A stretch of 64,000 nt of DNA from Gammaproteobacteria bacterium (lineage in GTDB: Bacteria; Pseudomonadota; Gammaproteobacteria; 21-64-14): contig JALUXX010000065.1 of assembly GCA_027013145.1 (NCBI GenBank), positions 1-64,000 on the forward strand, written 5' to 3'. The position numbers and the translations under genes are program-made. Below, piece by piece: positions 1 to 8,575 of the stretch (positions within the stretch are counted from its first letter, which is position 1; each line of letters begins with the position of its first letter). The notes under the pieces were generated by a model. That model saw only the letters and a program-made list of their open reading frames with translations. It did not search any database and had not been told where the DNA came from.

Positions 1-149
1 TAGACCCCACTGCCGTCTGGCGGCGGGTGTGTGAACACCTGATGACCATGCTGACGGGGGTGAACTGGCTTCGGCCTCCGCCAAATCGCCTGGCAGGGGC
101 AGGGTAATACACGTTTTTAGGTTCATTGTGCCCGACCGAATCCCGTTTT
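1..149. other. Gene-free left edge
   Basis: This stretch lies downstream of the minus-strand cyclic-di-GMP gene. It contains a small palindrome, GGTGT-GTGA-ACACC, near position 27-41. I see no open frame with coding character. It could be the tail of a gene outside the window, since the first three bases read TAG, but that cannot be tested here. Confidence 0.4.
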
Positions 150-3100
150 TCACGCCGGTTCGTTCGCTTCGGTGCGCATGCGCTCCTGAAGAAGGTCGAG
201 GAATTCCCTGCGCAGGTGGGCGTACTCGCCGGTCCGTGTGCCGCCCGCGCGCACCGCATCGCCAATGCGGCGGGCGCTGCGGGTCAGGGAATCGTCGTGT
301 CGGGCCCCGCCTCCGAGGTAGCGGTCGACGAGGGCGGGCAATTGTTCCGCCACCGGTGCGGCGACCGGGGAGGCGCCCGCCAGGGAGGTCGCCCGCGCCT
401 GCCATTGGAGGAAACAGGCCAGGAGGGCGAGCGCGGAGCGCGGAGGGTCGCCCGCGGGTGCGGGTCGCCGCATCCCGGCCCATGCGGGCAGGGCCTCCGC
501 CTCGAGGGGGGGTGCAATGGCCCGACCCTGTCCGTAATCCGCTCCGAGGACACCGACGGCCTCGGCGAGCGGGACATCCTCCAGTCCTTCCGCGACCACG
601 CCGGCCCCCAGGGCATGGGCGAGCGCGGTGAGCTGGCCGATGAGGTTGAGCAGCCGCTCCGGCTCATCGCGCCCCGGCAGCACCAGGGACTTGTCGATCT
701 TCACCAGATCGAAGGGCAGCTCGCGCAGCCGCGCCAGGCTGCTGTAGCCGGTGCCGAGGTCGTCCTCGGCGAACTCGATCCCGAGCGCGCGAAAAGGGGC
801 GAGGCGCTCGGCGAGGGGCCGGTCGGTGCGCATGAATTCGTGCGTCTCGAGGACCTCCAGCGTGAGGCCGGCACCCTCCGGCAGCGGATGATCGGCCAGT
901 GCGCGCCGCGTCGCTTCGAGATAGCGGGGATCGTGCAGTCCCGCCGGCGGGAGGTTTACGGAGACTCCGATCCGCAGATCCCGTCGTGCCCAGCCCCGCG
1001 TTGCCTGAAGGGCCGCGAGGAGGCCGAGGCGGTACAGGTCGAAGAGGTCGTCGGCGAGGAACACCGGGAGGAAGCGGGCCGGGGGAATCAAGGTCTCGCC
1101 GTCGCGCAGCCGTGCGAGTGCCTCCGCCTTGATGAGCCGGCCGCCGTGCAGTTCGATCAGGGGTTGATAGTGCATGACCAGGCCGCCGCCGCGCAGGCGG
1201 TCGCGGTAGTGAAGCCGTTCCGGCAGCGCCTGGACCCGCGGGCGACCCGCCTCGGCCTCGATCCGCGTGATGCCCAGCGAAAGCGAGCGCTGGAGGTGCT
1301 CGAGCAGGGTCCGCTGGGCGGGGGTCCCGAGGCCGCCGGGATAGGGGGAGAACAGCAACAGGATCGCCTCGCGCCGCCCACCCGTACCGGTGAGAGGCAC
1401 GGCGGCGACCGAGCGGACGCCGGCGCTCAGCGCGAGGTCGCGCCATGGGGAGACTTCGGCGTCGGTCGCGAAGTGGGTATTGCGGTGGATCGTCCCTGTA
1501 CGCCAGCTCTCCGGACCGGCGCCTCGTCCTCCCGGCAGTGCGGGATCGGTCACGATCGGCGGTACCGCCCCCGTCCGGACCGCCTCGAGGTAGCGCAGGC
1601 AGGCCTCGCCCGCCATCGCCTCGGGCAGGAAGATCGCCTCCTCGTTGGGGCGCGCGATGGCGGCCGCGGCGATCTCCTGGAGGTCCACCAGGGCGCGGAC
1701 GGCGCCTTCGATCAGGTCCGCATAGCGCTCGGCCGTCCACGCGAGAACGTCGATACGTGCGCGCATCCGCTCGCGTTCCGCCGCGATCCGTTCGTAGCCG
1801 ATGCGCTGGAACTCCGCGTCCCGGGCGAGCCGCCGGTCGAGTACCGGTAGCGCGAGCTGTGCGCGCAGGATGCTCTCGCCCGAGGCTTGGCGCACGCGCG
1901 CGAGCCACGTGCCGTAGGTCTCGGTGATCCATGCCGGATCCACGCCGACGATGCAGTGCACGCGCCCCACCGCCTGCGCAGCCTGCCGGTGGCGCTCCTC
2001 GTCCAGTTCCGGTTCGACGAGCAGGCGCAGATGCGCCGCGAGGGCCGCCTGCAGGCGGGCGTATTCGGACTCCGGGAGTGTGTCCAGCAGGGCCGCCGCT
2101 TCGGGCTTGCCGGAAAACGCCCCGCGCAGGTTTCGCGCCAGGGCGGCGGCGGATGCGATGAGCGACGCGGCCAGTGGCGCGAGCGCGACCCCGGCCGCGG
2201 GGCCGTACGGAGGGGCGATTGCGCCGGCACGGCGAAGCGGCGTTTGGCCCGTCGTCCCCGCGTCGGGGCGCGGACCTTCGTCGGGCAGGCTCCACCAGGT
2301 GCTGCGGGTCCCTTTCCCCGCCTTGGATTGATACAACGCGCGGTCGGCCAGGCGCAGGAGTTCGCCGGGCATGTCCGGCTCGCACAGCGGGTAGAGGACC
2401 AGTCCCAGGCTCGCGCCCACGCGCACGGTCACCCCGTCCACCTCGAGCGGGGCGGTCAGCCCCTCGTGCACGCGTTGCAGGACCGGTTCGAGGTCGTCCA
2501 GATCCTCCAGGTCCTCGAAGATCAGGAAGAACTCGTCGCCCCCCAGCCGCGCGACGAAGTCGCTGGCGCGCAGTGCCTCCTTCAGGCGGGCGGCGCTCCG
2601 GCGCAGCACCTCGTCCCCGAAAGCGTGCCCGTAGCGGTCGTTGACCGGTTTGAAATCGTCGAGGTCCAGCAGCCCGATCGCCAGCAGGCGTTGATGGCGG
2701 GCGCTGCGGCTGAGCGCACCCTCGAGCTGAACCTCCAGGGCGCGCCGATTGGGCAGCCCGGTGAGGTGATCGGTGAGTGCCAGGTTGAGCCGATGCAGCG
2801 TCATGCCCGCGACGAGGGCGACGTGCTCGAGCAATTGCGGCCACGGCGGCGTGGCGAAGCGCTCGGGCGTTCGGCTGTACAGGGCCAGGACCGCAACGGG
2901 TCCCTCGGGACCTGCGAGGGGCACCGCGGTGACCGAGCGCCAACCGGCGACCTCCCCGGCCTCGCGCCACGGTTCCATCTCCGGGGCACCGTTCCAGTCG
3001 GCCGCCGTCTGGATCCGGCCGGTTCGCCACGCGCGCCCTGCGGGTCCTTCGGCCGCCGGCCCCTCGTCGGCGCGAATGGTGACCGCGTGCAGGTACTCGG

Positions 3101-3287
3101 AGAGACCGTCGCCGCCCCAGGCACGGAAGCGCATCTTCCCGCCGGCCTCCGGATGGCCGCACCAGGCCGCGTCGGCCCCGGCGGATATGGCCCAGTCGAC
3201 CAGCACCCGGTCGAGGTCGTCGCGGCTGTTGACGCGCACGAGCCGGCGGTCCAGATCGAGCAGCGGGGAGAGCGGATCGGGCATCAT
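150..3287 (-). CDS. GAF-GGDEF-(globin-like)-GAF-EAL cyclic-di-GMP enzyme
   Basis: Predicted bifunctional cyclic-di-GMP turnover protein of about 1045 residues, with no obvious membrane segment. The order is a GAF-like sensor (about 10-170), a GGDEF cyclase domain with an intact RLGGDEFF signature near residue 246, a helical region (about 395-540) whose GRVHCIVGVDPAW stretch resembles the proximal-histidine part of globin-coupled sensors, a second GAF-like region (about 545-690), and an EAL domain (about 700-960). The EAL domain carries KAEALARLR, EDDLGTGYSS and VVAEGLED, so both the cyclase and phosphodiesterase signatures look intact. A helical tail of about 100 residues follows. I start at ATG 3287 (a second ATG follows directly); an in-frame TTG at 3398 would add 37 low-complexity residues. 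The globin assignment is tentative; the GGDEF and EAL calls are firm. Confidence 0.88.
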   Translation of the reverse strand: MMPDPLSPLLDLDRRLVRVNSRDDLDRVLVDWAISAGADAAWCGHPEAGGKMRFRAWGGDGLSEYLHAVTIRADEGPAAEGPAGRAWRTGRIQTAADWNGAPEMEPWREAGEVAGWRSVTAVPLAGPEGPVAVLALYSRTPERFATPPWPQLLEHVALVAGMTLHRLNLALTDHLTGLPNRRALEVQLEGALSRSARHQRLLAIGLLDLDDFKPVNDRYGHAFGDEVLRRSAARLKEALRASDFVARLGGDEFFLIFEDLEDLDDLEPVLQRVHEGLTAPLEVDGVTVRVGASLGLVLYPLCEPDMPGELLRLADRALYQSKAGKGTRSTWWSLPDEGPRPDAGTTGQTPLRRAGAIAPPYGPAAGVALAPLAASLIASAAALARNLRGAFSGKPEAAALLDTLPESEYARLQAALAAHLRLLVEPELDEERHRQAAQAVGRVHCIVGVDPAWITETYGTWLARVRQASGESILRAQLALPVLDRRLARDAEFQRIGYERIAAERERMRARIDVLAWTAERYADLIEGAVRALVDLQEIAAAAIARPNEEAIFLPEAMAGEACLRYLEAVRTGAVPPIVTDPALPGGRGAGPESWRTGTIHRNTHFATDAEVSPWRDLALSAGVRSVAAVPLTGTGGRREAILLLFSPYPGGLGTPAQRTLLEHLQRSLSLGITRIEAEAGRPRVQALPERLHYRDRLRGGGLVMHYQPLIELHGGRLIKAEALARLRDGETLIPPARFLPVFLADDLFDLYRLGLLAALQATRGWARRDLRIGVSVNLPPAGLHDPRYLEATRRALADHPLPEGAGLTLEVLETHEFMRTDRPLAERLAPFRALGIEFAEDDLGTGYSSLARLRELPFDLVKIDKSLVLPGRDEPERLLNLIGQLTALAHALGAGVVAEGLEDVPLAEAVGVLGADYGQGRAIAPPLEAEALPAWAGMRRPAPAGDPPRSALALLACFLQWQARATSLAGASPVAAPVAEQLPALVDRYLGGGARHDDSLTRSARRIGDAVRAGGTRTGEYAHLRREFLDLLQERMRTEANEPA

Positions 3288-3543
3288 GGCGGGTTTCGCG
3301 GCCTCCCGGGCGGCGGGTGTCTGTCGACGGGACCACCACCGCAACCAAATGCCTCCGCTGCCAACGGCCGGATCGATGAAGTGTATACCACGCCGCAACG
3401 CCCGGCCCGACGGACCGGGTCGGTGGCGTGCGGGTGGGCGGCGCGGAACAGCGGGAGGGCCTGATGGCGGAGAAGCGGATCCAGATGGGCGGCGGACGGC
3501 CGCGGGGAGGTGCGGCGCCGGTGCCGGTTCCCGTCACCCGGCC

Positions 3544-3580
3544 CGGGGACGCACGCGCACACGGCGCGTATGCGTCCCCG
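3544..3580 (-). terminator. Stem-loop downstream of soxB
   Basis: CGGGGACGCA and TGCGTCCCCG form a perfect 10-bp stem about 40 bases beyond the soxB stop. The loop has its own CGCG/CGCG pairing. There is no T run, so it may be an mRNA 3' stabiliser or a factor-dependent end rather than an intrinsic terminator. Confidence 0.45.
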
Positions 3581-3616
3581 GCGGCGACGGCGTACCGCGT
3601 GCGACGCGCGGCCGGG

Positions 3617-5350
3617 TCAGGCCGCGTAGCCCGGGTTGCCGCGGACGTTCTTGAGCTTCGGGACGTTGGGCCGTTCGACCCGGACGGTCTTGCGTTCGCG
3701 CAGGTACTCGTTGACGACGTCCCACACGGCCCGTCCCTTCAGCGGTTGCGAGACGTTGGCCCAGCCGGCGACGGTATATTTCTTCTTCGGGTCGATCGGC
3801 TTGCCGTCGAGTTCCATGTCGCTGATGCGGTGACCGATGTCCTGGGTCGGGTCCATGGTGTAGTGCAGTCCGCCGACCCGCACCATGTCGCCGCCCTGCT
3901 GATAGTACGGATCCTTGTTGAACAGGTTGTCGGCGATGTCTTCGAGGATCGCCTTGATGCGCGCGCCGGTGAAGGCGTTGCGGGTGACGACGGGGTAGGT
4001 GATCGCGGTCTGCGCCATGACGTCCTCGACGGTGATCGGCTGGCCCGGGAGGACCGAGGTCCCCCAGCGGAAACCGGGCGAGAGAGCGATCTGTGCGTCC
4101 ATGACCTTGCGCAGGGCGTCGCAGATCACCTGATCGAAGGTCCCGTTGAAATTCCCGCGTCGATAGAGAAGCCCTTCGGTGACGGCGAGCCTTTCGCCGA
4201 GCTTGGAGCGATACGGAGCGCGGACCTTGTCGATGTAGGCCTGCATCTCTCGGTCCGCGGGCAGCAGGTTGGAATACACCGGCAGATAGTGGAAGCGGTA
4301 GTCGCGCACACCGCCCTTGCGCACATCGAGGTCGAGCACGGTGATGACCTTGCCGTTGGAACCGGAGTTGATCACCAGAGTCGTGCCGCCGGCGTTCTTC
4401 ACCTCGATCGCCTTCGGCACCATGTCGTGCGTGTGCCCGCCCAGGATGGCGTCGAGGCCGCTCACGCGCGAGGCGAGTTTGAGATCTACATCCATGCCGT
4501 TGTGCGAGAGCAGCACGACGACCTGCGCTTTCTTGGCCCGGACCTCGTCGATAGTCTTCTGCAGGCGGCCCTGATCGATCCCGAAGCTCCAGTTGGGGAT
4601 CATGTAGGCCGGATTGGCGATCGGGGTGAACGGGAAGGCCTGGCCGATGACCGCGGTGGGTACGCCGTTGATCTCCCGGATCGTATAGGGCTTGAACACG
4701 GGATCGCCCCAGTCCTTGGTGACGACGTTCTGGGCGAGGAATTCGACCTTGCCGCCGAGTTCCTTTTTGATCAGTTCCATGACGCGCTCGGCCCCGTAGG
4801 TGAACTCCCAGTGGCCGGTCATCACGTCGACCCCCAGGCGGAGCTGCGCGCCGGCCATGTCCGCGCCGCGGGTCCAGAGCGAGGTCGCCGAGCCCTGCCA
4901 GGTGTCGCCGCCGTCGAGCAGCAGCGCGCCCGGACGCTGTGCGCGCAGCCGCTTCACCAGGGTGGCGATATGGGCGAACCCGCCGAGGGTTCCATAGCGA
5001 CGGGCGAGTTCGACGAAATCGAGGTAGGTGAATGCGTGCGCCCGCCGGGTCCCGGGCCGGACCCCGTAATATTCGAGGAAGTATTCGCCGACGAGATGGG
5101 GGGGATGCCCGCGCATCGACCCGACCCCGATGTTGATGCTCGGCTCGCGGAAGTAGACCGGGAGGAGCTGGGCGTGGCAGTCGGTCATGTGCAGCAGCGA
5201 GACGTTGCCGAAGCGCGGCAACTCGTAGAAATCGGACGGCCCGCGGCCCGCGGCGCGTACGGCGGCGTCGGCCGGACCGGAGCCGAGCGGCAGGCCGGCG
5301 GCCCCGGCGATGGCGAGCATTTGGAGGAACTCACGGCGTGACAGGTTCAT
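3617..5350 (-). CDS. soxB: SoxB, thiosulfohydrolase
   Basis: Periplasmic di-manganese hydrolase of the Sox pathway. It removes the terminal sulfone of SoxY-bound thiosulfate as sulfate. The protein has 577 residues, the usual family length. It opens with a twin-arginine signal (SRREFLQMLAIAGAAGLPLG), fitting cytoplasmic folding before export. Metallophosphoesterase motifs are in order: MTDCHAQL, GGDTWQGS, the SoxB-type GHWEFTYG (where 5'-nucleotidases have GNHEFD), SHNG and GGHTHD, followed by the C-terminal nucleotidase-like domain. It is the last gene of the sox run but is set apart from soxA by 174 bases that hold a strong intrinsic terminator. Its transcription therefore probably depends on read-through or on its own promoter. 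Confidence 0.97.
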   Translation of the reverse strand: MNLSRREFLQMLAIAGAAGLPLGSGPADAAVRAAGRGPSDFYELPRFGNVSLLHMTDCHAQLLPVYFREPSINIGVGSMRGHPPHLVGEYFLEYYGVRPGTRRAHAFTYLDFVELARRYGTLGGFAHIATLVKRLRAQRPGALLLDGGDTWQGSATSLWTRGADMAGAQLRLGVDVMTGHWEFTYGAERVMELIKKELGGKVEFLAQNVVTKDWGDPVFKPYTIREINGVPTAVIGQAFPFTPIANPAYMIPNWSFGIDQGRLQKTIDEVRAKKAQVVVLLSHNGMDVDLKLASRVSGLDAILGGHTHDMVPKAIEVKNAGGTTLVINSGSNGKVITVLDLDVRKGGVRDYRFHYLPVYSNLLPADREMQAYIDKVRAPYRSKLGERLAVTEGLLYRRGNFNGTFDQVICDALRKVMDAQIALSPGFRWGTSVLPGQPITVEDVMAQTAITYPVVTRNAFTGARIKAILEDIADNLFNKDPYYQQGGDMVRVGGLHYTMDPTQDIGHRISDMELDGKPIDPKKKYTVAGWANVSQPLKGRAVWDVVNEYLRERKTVRVERPNVPKLKNVRGNPGYAA

Positions 5351-5470
5351 TGCACTCTCTCTCCCGACGACGATCCGCCTGTTGGAAACGGGTCCGCGCA
5401 GGTGGCGGTCTCCGGCGCGGGCCGTCGCGACGGCGCAAAGGCGCCCGCGACTCGGGCCTGTACGGGCGGG

Positions 5471-5499
5471 AAAAAAGCGGCCCGCCGGAGGCGGGCCGC
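5471..5499 (-). terminator. Intrinsic terminator between soxA and soxB
   Basis: Read on the minus strand, GCGGCCCGCC and GGCGGGCCGC form a perfect 10-bp stem around a three-base loop, followed at once by six T residues. It lies 26 bases past the soxA stop and 121 bases before the soxB start, both on this strand. That is the textbook form of a rho-independent terminator, and it would uncouple soxB level from soxXYZA. Confidence 0.85.
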
Positions 5500-5524
5500 G
5501 GCTACTCCGTACCGCCTCCCGCCA

Positions 5525-6397
5525 TTACTGTCGGACGGTGGGACCGACCTCGGGCAGACCGTTGCTCATGTAGGTCAGGAAGTACTCGAGATCGCGGTAC
5601 TCGCGGCTCTGGAACGGGAACGGCTTGGCCCGCACCTGCTTGTTGCAGCCCCGGAAACGGCGCTGCAGCGTGCCGAGCGCGCCCCACTTGAGCCGGTACG
5701 TCGGCCAGTGGGTGGCCTGCCCCAGCATCGGGCTGAGCGTGTTGGCGCGGATAAGGCGTCCGGCGTTCTGTATGTGGCAACTCGCGCAACTGAAGTTCAA
5801 CTGCCCGCGGCGGGCGTAGTAGAACTCCTTGCCGCGTTCGTAGGCCTCGAGCGCCCGCGGATCATTCGCGGGGATCACCACGTGGATCTTCTTGCCCTTG
5901 GCGGTTTCGGCCATGTAGGCGAGGATGTCGGCGATCTTGCCCTTTCCGTAGGGGAGGGGTTTTTCGCCGTTCGCCTCGCGGCACAGGTTCAGTGCGAGAG
6001 CCAGCGTCACCACTTCGCCGCGCTTCGCATCCCAGCGCGGGTAGGTGTTGGCGATGCCGATGCCTCTATGGGGGAAGCAGTCGGCGTAGCTCCTGCCGTT
6101 CTTGAACTTGGTGTGGAAGAGCTTCTTCCCTGTGTCCAGGGCCGGCAGATAAGGCGGAAACACCATGATCTGCTCCCACTCCGCGCGCATCTGCGGGTTG
6201 ATCGCATAGACGCCGTTGACGTAGTCGTCGAGCTTGAGTTTCGGGAAGCGCGCCTCGTAGAAGCCGATGAGATGGATCCGGTCCTGTTCCGGCCCGGCAT
6301 GGGCTGGATAGGGCGCGAACCCTGCGGCCACACCGGCGGCCAGCACCGCCAGCGTCGCCGCGAAACCGCGAGATCCCTTGATGTTCGTCTGGCGCAT
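5525..6397 (-). CDS. soxA: SoxA, c-type cytochrome subunit of SoxXA
   Basis: Periplasmic subunit of the SoxAX cytochrome, which oxidatively joins thiosulfate to the SoxY cysteine. It has 290 residues with a Sec signal (residues 1-34, PAHA cleavage region). One haem motif is present, CASCH at 204-208, and Cys251 in RGCNKQ matches the cysteine ligand of the active haem. The site that binds a second haem in diheme SoxA is lost: it reads CFPH at 107, and Cys107 and Cys139 are placed to make the disulfide seen in monoheme SoxA. The start is ATG 6397 with GGAG seven bases upstream; an upstream in-frame start would add 29 residues overlapping soxZ. soxZ ends 29 bases before it. Confidence 0.95.
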   Translation of the reverse strand: MRQTNIKGSRGFAATLAVLAAGVAAGFAPYPAHAGPEQDRIHLIGFYEARFPKLKLDDYVNGVYAINPQMRAEWEQIMVFPPYLPALDTGKKLFHTKFKNGRSYADCFPHRGIGIANTYPRWDAKRGEVVTLALALNLCREANGEKPLPYGKGKIADILAYMAETAKGKKIHVVIPANDPRALEAYERGKEFYYARRGQLNFSCASCHIQNAGRLIRANTLSPMLGQATHWPTYRLKWGALGTLQRRFRGCNKQVRAKPFPFQSREYRDLEYFLTYMSNGLPEVGPTVRQ

Positions 6398-6426
6398 CGG
6401 GTTGCTCCGTTTGGAAGGTTGTCGAA

Positions 6427-6744
6427 TCACAGCTCGCTGAGCTTGCCCTGGCGGGTGTCGTGCTCGCCCTTGTTGTCCACCCAACTGATCTTCAGCACGT
6501 CGCTGGGCTTGGCGCCCTTTATCACGAAGGACATATAGGGGTTCTTGGAGATAGCGATACTCCAGTCGGCGGTGAGGATCGTCTTGCCGTTGAGGTCGCA
6601 GGTCACCGTTTTGATGAAGTGTGCCGGGATGGGTTTGCCCGTCTTTTTGTTCTTCCGCAGGCCGGTCTCCATCGGGTGTCTGATCAGCATCCGGACCTTG
6701 GTGGTCTCGGGTCCGACATTGGTCTTTACCAGAATCGTCGACAT
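6427..6744 (-). CDS. soxZ: SoxZ, sulfur-carrier scaffold subunit
   Basis: Small immunoglobulin-like protein of 105 residues that pairs with SoxY to form the periplasmic SoxYZ carrier. Typical SoxZ stretches are seen: KVRMLIRHPMETG near the start and ISKNPYMSF in the second half. It has no signal peptide of its own, as is usual for SoxZ, which is exported with SoxY through the Tat pathway. GAGGAACAG precedes the ATG at good distance. It sits 49 bases after soxY and 29 before soxA in the same run. Confidence 0.97.
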   Translation of the reverse strand: MSTILVKTNVGPETTKVRMLIRHPMETGLRKNKKTGKPIPAHFIKTVTCDLNGKTILTADWSIAISKNPYMSFVIKGAKPSDVLKISWVDNKGEHDTRQGKLSEL

Positions 6745-6793
6745 CGTCTGTTCCTCGAATTGGGTCGCTGGGGGATGCAGTGGGCGCGAACGA

Positions 6794-7261
6794 TCAGCCG
6801 CCGCAACCGCCGATGGTGACCTTGACCTTGCGCTTGGCGCTGTAGAGCTTGCCGTCGGACTTGACCACGGCGACGACGTCGGTCGTTTTGGCCATCTTCA
6901 CCCGCATCGAGAGCTTGGGCTCCACCCGGTCGGAAAGATGGTAGGTGGCCGCCATCGGGCGCGGGTTCTTTGCGACGAAGAGCGTGATCTGGGTGACGTT
7001 CGGCAGCGTCGTGGCGATGTTGATCGGGACCGAGCGCGCGTCCTGGGCGAGTGTGGGAAGCTCCGGAAAGTGGATCTTCCCGCTCTCGGCGATCGGCGTG
7101 CCGCCGAAGATATCCTTCTCCGCGGCGTCGAGCGACTTGGCGTCGAAGGCCTTGGCCGGCCAGGCCGCAAGCACCGCGCGGGGCACGAGCGTGCCGGCGA
7201 GAACGGCGCCGCCGGCGGTCAGCGCCCCTTTGAGAAACACCCTGCGTTTCATGTTAGTCAC
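6794..7261 (-). CDS. soxY: SoxY, sulfur-carrying subunit
   Basis: Carrier protein of the Sox cycle, 155 residues. Sulfur intermediates are bound to the cysteine of the extreme C-terminal GGCGG swinging arm, which is intact here. A Tat signal (KRRVFLKGALTAGG) precedes the mature domain, consistent with export as a complex with SoxZ. I take GTG at 7261 as the start because GGAGG lies ten bases upstream; an ATG three codons later (7252) is the alternative and would change only the leader. It lies between soxX and soxZ. Confidence 0.96.
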   Translation of the reverse strand: MTNMKRRVFLKGALTAGGAVLAGTLVPRAVLAAWPAKAFDAKSLDAAEKDIFGGTPIAESGKIHFPELPTLAQDARSVPINIATTLPNVTQITLFVAKNPRPMAATYHLSDRVEPKLSMRVKMAKTTDVVAVVKSDGKLYSAKRKVKVTIGGCGG

Positions 7262-7324
7262 GTCGGTCAGTCCTCCGAGTCGGGTCGTGTGGTTCGTGCG
7301 CGAGCGCGGCCGTCGGGACCGCGG

Positions 7325-7717
7325 TTACTGGGTCCAGATGTAGGCGGCGATCTCGTCGATCTCCTTGTTTGTCAGGATCCGGTTGCGCCCGAACGGCGGC
7401 ATCACGCTGTTCGGGTGGTTCGCGGTGGCGTCCCAGATCTGGGCGCGCAGCTTGGCGAAATCCGGGTAGCGCTTCTTGACGTGTACCAGCGGCGGGCCGA
7501 CGTTGCCCGGGTCCGTACCGTCGTCGATCTGGTGACAGGCGAGGCAGTTGCCCTTCTTACGGTTGAAGGCGAGCTTCTTGCCCGCGGCCAGCACCGCCGC
7601 CGAGGGATGGGTCCATTCCGCCATGGACCCCGCCCGCGCCGGTGCGGCCGTCAGCCCGCCGACCAGGATCAGGGCCGAGGCGGCCCCCGAGAGCGTGATT
7701 CCGATCGTCTTCTTCAT
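7325..7717 (-). CDS. soxX: SoxX, monoheme cytochrome c subunit of SoxXA
   Basis: Periplasmic electron-accepting subunit of SoxXA, 130 residues. A Sec signal ends near ARAG at residue 30. There is one haem motif, CLACH at 58-62, and the distal ligand is Met106 in SVMPPFG, in the usual place. The start at ATG 7717 gives a compact signal peptide; a longer frame would add ten residues. It is the first sox structural gene after the anti-sigma gene, 73 bases downstream of that gene's stop, which supports one transcript that begins with the sigma factor. Confidence 0.95.
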   Translation of the reverse strand: MKKTIGITLSGAASALILVGGLTAAPARAGSMAEWTHPSAAVLAAGKKLAFNRKKGNCLACHQIDDGTDPGNVGPPLVHVKKRYPDFAKLRAQIWDATANHPNSVMPPFGRNRILTNKEIDEIAAYIWTQ

Positions 7718-7790
7718 TCGAGTCGTTACCCCCGTATGGCTCATCACGAGTTGATCTCCGCGTCGCTTGTCGGCGGGGCGCCGGGCCCCC

Positions 7791-8549
7791 TCAGACCTTG
7801 ATGTAGATCCACCCTTCCTGCAGACGGGTGACGATCTCGTGGACCGCCGTCGGGCCCACCCGGGTGTCGGGAATCAGGTCCACGGCGTGCGGACCGAGTT
7901 CGCGTTTGAGTCTGGCGACCGTATTGCTGCAGGCGAGGAAGGTCAGGTTCGGGTACCTGCGCATCAGCTCCTCGACGCGCGCCTTGTAGGGCGAAACATT
8001 GGCGCGTAGCAGGTTCACGCCGCCCGCGTTCGTGACCACCTCCACCTGGAGCTGGTCGCGCGGGAACATGCCCATGAGCTCCTGCACCTCATTGAGGGCC
8101 ATCTCCATGCGCTTCGGGCTCGAGGAGGTGAGGTGGAGCAGGACGTGGCGCACGCCGTGCGCCGGCACCGGCGCACCGACGCGGGAGACGAGGAAGGAGC
8201 CGTCGTGCCGCGCGATGCGCGCAAGCGTCCCCTCGTCCAGCACGCCGGAGCCGCCCGCACCGGGGTGCAGCAGCCAGCCGAACGCCGCGCCCGTCAGGAG
8301 CAGCAGGACGGCGGCGACGCCGCGCAACAGGTGGCTGTGGCGCGGCGCCGGGCGCAGGCGCTTCGGCTTGGGGCAGTCCCGGTAGCCGAACTGGACCATG
8401 CTGCGCAGCCGGGTGAGTTCGCAGGCGCGCTCGGTCAGGTGCCGGTCGCGGTTGATCGCCTCGAAGACGTCGCCGCGCTCATCGGCCGCCAACTGGTCGT
8501 CGACGAAGGCGTTCAGCGTCTCGTCCGAGATCTTGTCGGGCTCATTCAT
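7791..8549 (-). CDS. Membrane anti-sigma factor fused to a periplasmic DsrE-like domain
   Basis: A 252-residue protein in three parts. Residues 1-60 (ISDETLNAFVDDQLAADERGDV) look like the cytoplasmic N-terminal domain of ECF anti-sigma factors. Residues 74-94 are one membrane helix after a basic stretch, so the rest should face the periplasm. Residues about 133-252 form a DsrE/DsrF-like sulfur-relay fold with a single cysteine, Cys207, in FLACSNT, and an EGWIYIKV end. The secreted protein at 9450-9899 shares the AC-x-NT motif and the ending. The gene starts 26 bases after the sigma-factor stop, and soxX follows. I infer that the DsrE half senses a periplasmic sulfur species and controls release of the sigma factor. 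The anti-sigma part is called from pattern and position; the sulfur ligand is unproven. Confidence 0.8.
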   Translation of the reverse strand: MNEPDKISDETLNAFVDDQLAADERGDVFEAINRDRHLTERACELTRLRSMVQFGYRDCPKPKRLRPAPRHSHLLRGVAAVLLLLTGAAFGWLLHPGAGGSGVLDEGTLARIARHDGSFLVSRVGAPVPAHGVRHVLLHLTSSSPKRMEMALNEVQELMGMFPRDQLQVEVVTNAGGVNLLRANVSPYKARVEELMRRYPNLTFLACSNTVARLKRELGPHAVDLIPDTRVGPTAVHEIVTRLQEGWIYIKV

Positions 8550-8575
8550 CTGCGTATCCCTCGACCAAAAACGTC

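Noticed and set aside
3428-5341. Long plus-strand open frame of over 600 codons opposite soxB
   Set aside because: It is the mirror of a gene with full SoxB motifs; in DNA this rich in GC, stop codons are rare in opposite frames. It has no known motifs and no ribosome-binding site.
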